DNA of 64,000 nt from the NCBI GenBank assembly GCA_021234155.1, contig JAJEKV010000078.1:2721682-2785681 (forward strand), read 5' to 3'. The DNA comes from Isoetes taiwanensis. Its lineage: Eukaryota > Streptophyta > Lycopodiopsida > Isoetales > Isoetaceae. A model generated the notes under the pieces. The model saw only the letters and a list, made by a program, of their open reading frames with translations. It did not search any database and was not told the origin of the DNA. Positions 13,429 to 22,111 of this stretch are shown piece by piece (positions within the stretch are counted from its first letter, which is position 1; the number at the start of each line of letters is the position of its first letter). Made by a program: the position numbers and the translations under genes.

Positions 13429-14450
13429 TACCCATTAAAAACTATTTCACCAACGACATGCAGGTGTATGAAATCTTCTTCAGGAGCATCCTTAGGCACA
13501 TTGACAAAGTGTGGTAGAGTGGTCTTCTTCTGGTACATTCCATCAATAACAACCGATATATAGTTGAGTGGTTGTTCTAGTGCCTTCTTCCTGTGTTTCG
13601 CCAATTTTCTCCTTTCCAAAGATTGTTGTTCTCTGTGCTTGTTCAGGTTCTCTTTCAATGCATCTGAAATTAAAACATGTTCAAGAAAACAACCTACCAT
13701 TGAATAGAACTAGGCAAGAGTACGTTGTGGAAGCTTACTTTTAGTATGAAGTGTCCTTGCATTATGTCTCTGAGTTTTTAATTCAGCACATGTAGCACAA
13801 ACAGACATCCGGTTCTTTCTCGGAATAGACACACGGGAAAATTCTTTTTTTTCCAGAGCACAGTGAAATAAGAGTAGCATACATGGTGTTCTCCAGCCTC
13901 AACACACAAATTCTTATAATTATTGTAGACTTCACATTTCGTGAAGTTGTCACTCAAGTGGTACATAGGGCTGCTAGGCAGTTTTTCGCAAGACTCCTTG
14001 AAGAAGCCTTCCATCCAGGAAACACATTGAAGGGCTGAATTCTGGATATACTTCCCGAATGACAATAGTCATTAATGCCAGGATTCTTGTCAAGCCTTTT
14101 CTTCAGGCGGTGCTGCCTAAAGCATGAATCAGTTTAAAGGTTGTTTAACAGACGGTGTGGCCACCAGCTGTATAAGTAAACTTATCACCATAGTCTGGCC
14201 TAATATTGAAGGCTAAGTAGCCCCTTTGGTCTAACAAAGTCGTTGAACTGTAGTTGTCACGAATCAACCTTAATTCCTTTAATCCAATCTTTAGCAAACA
14301 ACGTTGATGACAACAAAGCTTTGTATGTGTTGCCCTCAAGTGACCCTCATCCATTAGTTTCTTTCTTCTTTGTGATGTACAAGCTTTTTTGTGTAACACT
14401 CGTTTAAGGTTTTTCACTAGCGGAGCTTTGAATTCGAACATGGAGTCATG
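13429..14450 (-). pseudogene. Transposase-like protein of DUF7869 type, C-terminally truncated
   Basis: Minus-strand order: 14441-14145 holds RRKKLMDEGHLRA, a CCHQRCLLKI cysteine block, LRLIRDNYSS and the end GGHTVC. 14065-13778 holds ALQCVSWMEGFFKES, HLSDNFTKCEVYNNYKNLC and HHVCYSYFTVLWKK. 13700-13429 holds a Lys/Arg-rich helix followed by SVVIDGMYQKKTTLPHFVN and FIHLHVVGEIVFNG. I recall this block order from uncharacterised plant and animal DNA-transposon proteins annotated as DUF7869. The usual downstream half (with an HTHEDIDQ-like block) is missing: the reading frame ends exactly where the LINE fragment begins at 13428. Frame changes separate the three parts. Function if intact would be DNA transposition; superfamily name uncertain. 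Confidence 0.6.
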
Positions 14451-15130
14451 TGGTTGTGCAACATCATCGTGCGAGAGATCAACATGATGTGTTCCTTAAA
14501 TCGACATGGGAGGAATGGACGATTAAACTAATAGATGCCATGAGGTTGGGTGTGGGGGAGGTCTTGGATGGAACAGTTTGCCTTTCTCTTAAAAAAAAGC
14601 AAATGATGTTGGTGATGTAGTTGAGCAGCTCCCGGCGTCATAAAACACAAGAATTGCATGGTCATTTGGACCGCTTCCACGAAGAGTAGTATCGTAGCTT
14701 GAGATGGATGACGATGGAGTGATTTGCTCCCAGGGAGGGTGTCTACGTTGGATTACGGAAGACGGACTAAACGAACTGGAGGAGTGAGTCTAAGCTCATC
14801 TTCGGGTTCTGGAGTGAACTGAATGGAAGGAGGAAAGTTGCACCGCTCTATGGGTCGTGTTGGTGTAAAATGCATTAGTGGGGCAAACGACGCTCAAGAG
14901 CAGGAGGTGGTGGAGTGAACTGCATTGGTGGTGGAAGCCGATGTGTACAAACGAGAGGGCTGGGGCTTTGAATGTCAGAGTCAGAAGTATCCTGGCTAGC
15001 ATGTAATAGGATTAGCTTCTGGTGGCATTTGACAGGGTGTGAAAACCATGGGAGGATGGAGCCTCTGGAGCAAGGCGAGCGTGGCTTGACGTTCTCTTTT
15101 CTCCAGCTATTATGAGCAAGTAGACTCAGA
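14451..15130. other. No supported gene
   Basis: Mixed-composition sequence between the transposase remnant and the palindrome array. Short open frames on both strands have no recognisable motifs. Confidence 0.4.
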
Positions 15131-15235
15131 CGGTACAAATTTATACTATGCGGTATAAATTTATAATAAAAACGTATAATAAACACAGACGGGCGGTATA
15201 AATCTATACAGAGACGCTATAAATTTATACGAGAA
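15131..15235. repeat. Palindrome cluster 1 (four units)
   Basis: Four imperfect copies of the 16-bp palindrome GGTATAAATTTATACC at about 15132, 15152, 15204 and 15216, separated by 5-35 bp of unrelated sequence. Some right halves are decayed (for example TTATAAT). This cluster lies upstream of the possible methyltransferase-gene start. Confidence 0.85.
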
Positions 15236-15370
15236 TTTCAGACATCGTGATACGAAACATTATAGAAAAAATCAAGCTATACTGAAAAGCATATCAGAAG
15301 TACTTAAGGGCGGCGGGGGAGCGTCCATTTCCTGTATACGCTGTTTGGAATTGAAGGCACTCACGATCCG

Positions 15371-15435
15371 CCTTATATACTCGCCCCTCTTTGCTCCTCC
15401 GAACAGCTATAAGCAATTCCATACGGACATGGCCA
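15371..15435 (+). promoter_or_regulatory. Possible TATA region, start codon and first splice donor of the methyltransferase gene
   Basis: CCTTATATAC at 15371-15380 resembles a plant TATA box. An ATG at 15428 reads ATGGCCAC followed at once by GTAAGTCT, a strong donor consensus. This would make a very short first exon with the big palindrome cluster in intron 1. The phase to the next exon does not close neatly, so this is a proposal only. Confidence 0.25.
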
Positions 15436-15537
15436 CGTAAGTCTCCAACCTGGACCTTTTTAATTCTGCATTTCTTTCAATTGCTTTACTGTGCTTCTGT
15501 CGATGGTCTATCGGTGAATTAATACCGAGGCATCACT

Positions 15538-15946
15538 AAATTTATACAGCGGAGGTGGTCTCCCGGTATAAATTTATACCGCAAGAGTTCTGCCTCGGTA
15601 TAAATTTATACCGAAAGAACACAGACGGGATAAATTTATCCCGACAGAGGGTCAAGCGGTATAAATTTATACCACCCCTGCTCACACGGTATAAATTTAT
15701 ACCGTTGCATAACTCTCGCGGCATAAATTTATACCGACTTGGTCTAAAGTTATACCACATGTATTCTGCATTGGTATAAATTTATACAATGTGAAACGCG
15801 CGAGGCGGATAAATTTATACTGCTTGACCCTCTATCGGGATAATTTTATCCCGTCCGTGTTCTGTCGGTATAAATTTATACTGAGGCAGAACTCTCGCGA
15901 TATAAATTTATACTGAGAGACCACCTCCTCTGTATAAATTTATACC
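15538..15946. repeat. Large inverted repeat built of 14 palindromic units (cluster 2)
   Basis: Arm A (15538-15673) and arm B (15807-15946) are reverse complements at roughly 85-90 percent, including the spacers between units (for example GGAGGTGGTCTC, AGAGTTCTGCCTC and AGAGGGTCAAGC). The arms are about 133 bp apart. Within both arms and the loop lie 14 copies of GGTATAAATTTATACC or close variants, at 15565, 15597, 15627, 15658, 15688, 15720, 15741, 15773, 15807, 15837, 15867, 15899, 15931 plus a half unit at 15538. Each unit can form its own hairpin and the whole can form one long hairpin. Confidence 0.9.
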
Positions 15947-16179
15947 GCGAGGGTAATAATATGAAATACGTTTTGGATAATAGTGGTGTATTTTAGTGGC
16001 TAAAACCACCGAAAAAAAGGATACAATAAACCCACAATGAGGTCCTTTAAGGCACCAATTCTAGAACTAAAGTAGTTAGAAATTTGAGGTAAATTCAGCT
16101 TTCGTGATGTTAAAGTGTTGTTTTTTACGCCTTTTTAGCCCCAAGCTTGTCCTTAAAGGCAAAGTCAACAATCTTCTGC

Positions 16180-17460
16180 AAAGCTCCAATCATACGAACT
16201 GAAGGATGTTACTTGGTACTTGCACAGGGGAGCAAGAGAACGCTACCCCATTGATGCGTACCTGTACCTGTGCAATAAGACAAGAAGGGGGAAGTTCAGG
16301 CCTGAGGATTACTACCCTGCAGGCGAAATGACAAGTTTGACATCGGCAGAACACGAGGACAAAATTCTAATGATGTGTGAACGATGAAGGCGACATAGAG
16401 TACATTTTGAACAGCAGAATGTTTTGAATCAGCATATGCAAACCAAAGGATGTCTACATCTCAGAGAACAACAAGCTTGGTTATGTAAGTGTGCATTGCT
16501 CCTTCTGTTTTTCGTTTCTTCTCCGTATAAATTTATACCAACAGGGCACTAGTTAATCATCCTTACTACAGGATATAGTAGACATCCTCGTTTTCTTGGT
16601 GACTCTCGCGGACGAGAGTTATGGTCAAAGGCTTGTGATACCCACGTGCTAAAGAGAACGTTGAGAAAGAGAACGAGCTGGAAGAGGAGGAAGAGGTGGT
16701 AATGAAAGGGAAGGGCAAGAGGAAAGACTTGGTTGAAAAGACACACAGCTACTAAGAAATCTAGAACCACAAAGGCCTTGACAATTGAGGAGTTGGCAGA
16801 AGCACTTCAAAAGGCTCCTGGTGCAGATATTGTTTTGAAACCCTCGGAAAATTGAAGTGTTATCTTATTTTGAAGCAAACAATATCACTAACAACACCGA
16901 GCACGATCAAGAGGCTACCGAAAATGAAGATGGGGTCGAGTGATTCAGTGAGGAAGTTGTACGCAAAGACATGTGACTATACTCAAGCAGAATGCTAAGA
17001 AAATCCACATGCCCATGTGTCGCCACTTGTTATGGTGGATAGAACGCAGTCCAGGAGCTCGCATGCAGACAGAAGGCCGACTTTGAGGACTACGCTTATT
17101 ATGTAATCGGGTGGTACACACATTTATAAGGCAAGGAAAGAGCTATCTAAAGAAGAAAGCGTAAACGAGGTCCGAAGAGCGGGAAGCCCATATTTACGGG
17201 GTTTGATGGGACGGCGAGGCGAAAAGTTATTGCCGTGGAACCACAACCTCGAATAATGGAGCCTTATAGATAAGATCCGCTTCATGCACGTAGAGTATGT
17301 CGAGTACAAACAAATGCCCGAGAAGACTTCAAGAAGCGTAAGAACAAGCTCTAAGAACTTCTTGAGGCCAAGCAGGATCAATGTTGCCTCGAAGCTACGA
17401 CTCGAAAAGAAGCCCCACATGGCGTTGAAGCAAGACGATAACTACTTTTAGCTTGCTTTT
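16180..17460 (+). pseudogene. Upstream exons of the methyltransferase-containing gene (unrecognised N-terminal part)
   Basis: Three coding-like blocks sit between intron-like stretches. 16187-16400 encodes SYELKDVTWYLHRGARERYP and RGKFRPEDYYPAGEM, followed by a frame change and KPKDVYISENNKLGY ending at a donor GTAAGTGTG (16490). 16650-16945 encodes an acidic run (ENELEEEEEVV), a basic run and KALTIEELAEALQKAPGAD. 17150-17430 encodes KRKRGPKSGKPIFTGFDGT (nuclear-localisation-like) and NAREDFKKRKNKL. I do not recognise a domain. The blocks are on the same strand as the methyltransferase exons and are separated by palindrome-bearing stretches, so I read them as one gene. Frame changes and stops occur in each block. 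Confidence 0.45.
16526..16541. repeat. Single palindromic unit
   Basis: CCGTATAAATTTATACC, one unit in the putative intron between 16490 and about 16570. Confidence 0.85.
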
Positions 17461-17575
17461 TCGAGAGACGGCCAAGTAAGAACAATAATAGCCTCGTAGA
17501 TTCTTCTTTCAATTCTATTTTGTTTCCATGTGGTCTAGAACGTGTAGATCGAGATGGTAAAATTAATCGGCCTGG

Positions 17576-17715
17576 AGTCACGGTATAAATTAATACCAAT
17601 GGTTTGGAGCAGTATAAATTTATACCGTGGATGGACCGGTATAAATTTAAACCACGGCCTGGACTGGTATAAATTTATATAGCAGCCTTCAACGGTATAA
17701 ATTTATACCATGGCC
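17576..17715. repeat. Palindrome cluster 4 (five units)
   Basis: Five units at about 17582, 17611, 17638, 17666 and 17694 with a period near 28 bp. Spacers include GGCCTGGACT twice. Unit 1 has an inner A/T change (GGTATAAATTAATACC). The cluster ends about 80 bp before a pyrimidine-rich acceptor TTTTAACAG at 17783-17791. Confidence 0.9.
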
Positions 17716-17791
17716 TGGACTCCGCCTCTAGCATTTGTTGTACCACAACATGTCATTTGCACTAAGCTACTTGTCTTCAACTTTTAACAGG

Positions 17792-18440
17792 TGTGGGATC
17801 TATAGGAAAGAATATTGTGCATGTTCGCGAAGATGTTGAACTTAAGGAGCAGCCAGCACCATTGGAAAAAAAACAAAAAAAAAACTGAAGCGAAACATAA
17901 GAATATGAGCATAGTACCATGGACACAACTATAGGGGCTGAAGAGCAAAGAAATTTTTGTGCGGGCTCTTAGAAAAAGTTGTGGCCAAAGAATTTACCCT
18001 CGATGAAATGGCAAAGGAAGCTAAGATATGAGCCGCCTTTATTGTCTAGTATTCTTTTTTTCCTCACTTTGCCGTATAACCTCTTTATCTTTGCAGCCAG
18101 AAGGAAATTGTCACCTGTCAGTCCGAGTTAATGAAGCAACTAAACCTAGAAGACTGGGAAGAGTGCAAGCTTCTTTATCCAACGTGTATGACAGATAGCA
18201 TAATCAGAGAACACGCAGTAAACTTCAGTGGTTGGATAAATTTTGTAGAGAACATGTTTTGTCTTCGTGCCTTTGTCTCACTGTTCACTTACAAACCAAG
18301 AAGAAAGGCCTGCCAGCAGGCTTTCTAAACCTAGTTCGGAGGGCCAAAGAGGAAAGGCAAAGACTGAAGGCCATCGAACACGGAAAGCAAGTCGCGTCAA
18401 GTAGTTTTGACAACGGCTATGAAAGATTTACTACTTTTGG
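17792..18440 (+). pseudogene. Middle exons of the methyltransferase-containing gene
   Basis: A block after the acceptor at 17791 reads VGSIGKNIVHVREDVELKEQ and then a Lys-rich run. One base too many in an A-run near 17970 shifts the frame into VVAKEFTLDEMAKEAK (ends about 18025). A second exon follows an acceptor TTTGCAG (about 18097) and reads KEIVTCQSELMKQLNLEDWE, IIREHAVNFSGWINFVENMF and, after a frame change near 18320, LVRRAKEERQRLKAIEHG. No domain recognised. The arrangement and strand match the methyltransferase exons directly downstream. Confidence 0.45.
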
Positions 18441-19724
18441 CTAGGACTGCTTCTATAAAATTGTACAAGGTGACTGCAAGGCTGAGGATTGTGGTTGACA
18501 AGCAGAACTTCACATTGTGCATAGCCGACATTCCATAGGGCGTCAAGATTAAAGACAACGCCTTCGATGATGAGGCTTTACGAGCTTTTTTGGATGGCCT
18601 GAAGGAAGTCACCCTGTCAGCTAATTGGCGGGTTATCATTTTCCACTCCGATCTGCAGACAATGTCAGTGCTCAAACCAATAGGAGCGGTCTGCAACGCT
18701 GGCTTCAAAAACTGTATTTGGTAACCTTTACATTCGTTCAAGTTTTCTTTTTTTTTTTTTTTTTGAATCCTACGATATAAATTTATACTGCTGGGTGCCC
18801 TGCGGTATAAATTTATATGGCTGGAGCCCTAGGGTGTAAATATCACCGATAGAAACCTGCGGTATAAACTTAAACCCCTGGTGCCTCGCGGTATAAATTT
18901 ATATCATAAGAACCCCGGCCGTATATATTTATACCATTTTCTTATTATGTTTAGCTTACAATTTCTTTTTCTGCTGCAAGGATGAAGACTAACGTCAAAG
19001 ATCATGGTGGGGGTCCGCATTTAGTCAGCTGCTTCGAGCACTTTCATATAGGATATTACAGCGTGGACACCAAAAAGACCATGGTGCATTTTAATATACA
19101 GAATGAAAAGTCTCCGCCATGCAATGCTTTCCAATTCCCTATTGTCTTGCAAAAGCTGAGAGACCCACAGAGACAAGGCGCTGTGGTGTCCCACTACCAG
19201 AAGTCTCAAACGCTTATGTATAATCTGATACAATGGTTTTCTCGCCTAGGAGACTGGGTTCTAGACGCTTTTTCTGGAACTGGCACCACGACGCACTTAA
19301 ACAGGGGCGTAATATGGTGTCAGTTAACATATATCCAGACAAGATCAATTTCATCAGGACCAGAATAAGTTCCTATGAGCCCTTCCCTGATGAAAATGAG
19401 GAATTGGGAGCAAAAAATAGTGCTGGGGATGTTAAAGGCACCTACACAGAAATCCAGCCTCCAATAATGGGAAGAAAAGATGAGGAGGTGGAGTTTGTGG
19501 ATCTGGAACCAGTAGAGCTAGAGCCCGCCAAACAGCCTGTTCCAATAAGATTAGAATCAGAAGCAGATGTCTCTGGCTTTGTGGCCTCTCAAGAAACAGT
19601 TTCAAAGGCAGACGAGAGTCCTGTGGACTGGGAAGAACCACCTCCCCTCGGTATATATTTATACGAGTACTACTCTACATTTTTTATAAACTATATACAA
19701 AAGGAATGTAATATATACTCATGA
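18441..19724 (+). pseudogene. Beta-class amino DNA methyltransferase domain (N6-adenine or N4-cytosine type), disrupted
   Basis: First exon ends at 18720 (donor GTAACC); second starts at 18981 (acceptor CTGCTGCAAG). Exon 1 has FYKIVQGDC, then FTLCIADIP-stop-GV at 18518-18544, the DPPY-type catalytic motif IV. The Tyr position is a TAG at 18536-18538. After that come DEALRAFLDGLKEV and VIIFHSD. Exon 2 has MKTNVKDHGGG, HFNIQNEKSP, YQKSQTLMYNLIQWFS and LDAFSGTGTT (19261-19292), the SAM-binding motif I. A base loss then shifts into ALKQGRNMVSVNIYPDKI and an acidic tail. Motif IV before motif I is the beta-class order used by bacterial and some eukaryotic-mobile-element enzymes that methylate exocyclic amino groups in DNA. 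The intron between the exons is full of palindromic units. Could be a captured host gene or part of a mobile element; not functional as read. Confidence 0.65.
18771..18936. repeat. Palindrome cluster 5 in the methyltransferase intron (six units)
   Basis: Units at about 18773, 18803, 18832 (decayed), 18861, 18890 and 18920, period near 29 bp, inside the 260-bp intron 18721-18980. A T-run of about 18 lies just upstream (18749-18766). Another unit-like sequence (GGTATATATTTATAC) occurs at 19650-19664 right at the end of the acidic tail, where it could also supply a GTATAT donor. Confidence 0.85.
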
Positions 19725-20745
19725 AGACTAGTTAGGAGGTTTGGGCTAAGTTGCGGGTTTTTTTAGTAACAATTTTGAAGAGGTAGTTGATTCATTGTTG
19801 GATAGAATAAACAGTGTGGCTTAGAGGGGAAAAAGGTAATACGGAGCAACCCTTTAAGATTTCTTGATAAATATAAGAAGCCAAATCTGCGGAATTAATT
19901 TGCTTGGTCGCAGATATATTGTCGTACGTGGTCTTTTGTTTTTTATAATACTTTTACCGAAATGATTTTATGGTGAGGCTTTGTTGGGCTTTAGCAACCT
20001 CTAGAGATTTGCCTTGCAATGTGAAATCAACAACAATTATAGTTAAAGTTGTGTGCCCCTCTTTAGTTTGGAGGAAGGTGCATGTAGGATTGCTCATGAT
20101 TTTATTTTGATTATGTACCTGATGGTTGTGAACAAATTGAGTATGGGAAATGCAGACATGATTTTACCATTGTGCCTCAATTGGAAAATGTCAAAAGAGA
20201 TTGGCATGAATGGAAGAGTGGAGATGTTAGAATTGAGTTTTATTGTTGTCTATTTATTTCTTCCAGATGAATTTGTCTATTACACATGACTATAGAATCA
20301 TGTTTTTTATCAACATTCAATAACATAGTAAGATTAGAATTGAGGTGTGCCTGCATTGTTCAAGCTCTTTCTAATATTTAAACGACACAAGAACATATAT
20401 GTCTATGATGGAAATTGTTTTTGGATTGGGAGCAAAACTTACATAGCTAGATGAAATTTCAAGGGCTATGTTAGTATGTGCCTTGCAAGAATCTCAACTA
20501 TCTATTTCAATACAATAAATGTAAGTTCTGTGTTAAGGGCATGCTTACTATATTTTAAACCAAAATTATATTTGATTATATGGTGCAAAATAGACAAAAT
20601 GTTAATAAGGGCTTAAACACATTATGCTGGTTCTATGTTTTACTGTCGAAGGATCTTGTGTTAACTTGAAAGGTCTGAAGGTTGAAAACATGTAATACAT
20701 GTAACGTTGAAAACATGTAATACTGCCCATCCATGTTTTTAGCCA

Positions 20746-21040
20746 AAAACCCTCTCCACCCAACACTTTTAAGCATTTATAGTTATTTGACTCCCCAATT
20801 CCTGTGCTATGTTTTCATATAGTTTAGAAACAAAGAATTATTTAAAACCCTCTCCACCCAACACTTTTAAGCATTTATAGTTATTTGACTCCCCGGCCCC
20901 CAAAAGCTATGTTTGATATAGTTTAGAAAACAAGAATTATTTAAAACCCTCTCCACCCAACACTTTTAAGTATTTATAGTTATTTAGACTCCCCAGCTCC
21001 CAGGCTATGTTTGATATAGTTTAGAAACAGTAATTATTTT
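20746..21040. repeat. Three-copy 98-bp tandem repeat
   Basis: Copies start at 20746, 20844 and 20943, each with AAAACCCTCTCCACCCAACA, CATTTATAGTTATTT and TATAGTTTAGAAA. Copies differ mainly in a short C-rich part. Confidence 0.9.
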
Positions 21041-22029
21041 TTTGCATACTCCGAAATTAATAGTTTTCTTTGCATGATCTAGGATCACACACAAAACCTT
21101 TTCAATTGCATTCTATTCAAATTGCTTTAAATTGCTTAAACCTAGTTGAGAATGCAATCCTAGTGAAGAAGTGCATCTATAACAGACTTGTTCGTTTCAC
21201 CATAGGTTTGTGGATGATTCTAAAGCCGTGAAATATGGCAAGGTTGTGACAATCATGAGGTAACTCCTTTTGTTGAATGCAAAAACTTTTGCATATAGAC
21301 ATTTCTTTGCACATTATACAATATATTTGAAGCCATATATGTCATAGGAATGCAATTTCTTCCCTCAAGATCAGCCATACTCAAAGAAACCTGGTGTGTT
21401 ACTTGAATTTGCTCTAAGAGGACACTTCATATATGCAAACAAAAATTCCAATATGTCATCCTTGGCAATGATCAATAGAAAATTTAAATTTCATCCTTGG
21501 CAATGATCAACATAATAAACACAAGCACAAAAGTGACATTGGTTGACCTTGGAGATGGAGCCTTATCTCCTTACTTCACCATAAGCATGCACTATTTCTT
21601 TGTTTTTATTAGAGACTTCTGCATCCTCACCAAATTCATAATAACATGCTCAAATCGTATTTGTCGTCCCCAAAATCCTATTACCATATTACCATAATAC
21701 GTCATGGGATCCATGCATAAAAGATGCACAATCAAAGGAAAGAAGCAAATCCAATTAAGATAAGCAATAAATACCTTAAAGAGTAACTTGCAGATGCACA
21801 TGAAATTGTCAAATTGTTAACCATTCGAAAGGTTTAGAACCCAACAATCTATATTGTTTCAATAGCCAAATTAATAGTCATTTTTTAGCTCAGAGTTACA
21901 AAGCCACATCCATTAACCAAGTAGAATAAAACATCATACTTGGATAACCATCAAATATTGTGTCACATGCTATGTTCTTCAAAGAAGAATGTAAGAGCAT
22001 GTTACATTCAATATTCCCGAAGATAGAAC

Positions 22030-22111
22030 GGGCTAAACAAAGATAACCGATTCTAGGCATCAATGTAATCCGGGGCTAAACAAAGATAACCGGATTCTAG
22101 GGATCAATGTA
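22030..22111. repeat. Two-copy 43-bp tandem repeat
   Basis: GGGCTAAACAAAGATAACCG and the following TTCTAGG-ATCAATGTA occur at 22030-22068 and 22073-22111. Confidence 0.8.

Noticed and set aside
15542-15779. Open frames on both strands with repeated YKFIP and NLYR blocks
   Set aside because: They are translations of the palindrome array; the same repeat reads open on both strands, so this is composition and not a repeat protein.
15131-15946. CRISPR-like look of short palindromic repeats with spacers
   Set aside because: Repeats vary, spacers are unequal and many are shared in inverted orientation between the arms; the context is a spliced eukaryotic gene with no cas genes.
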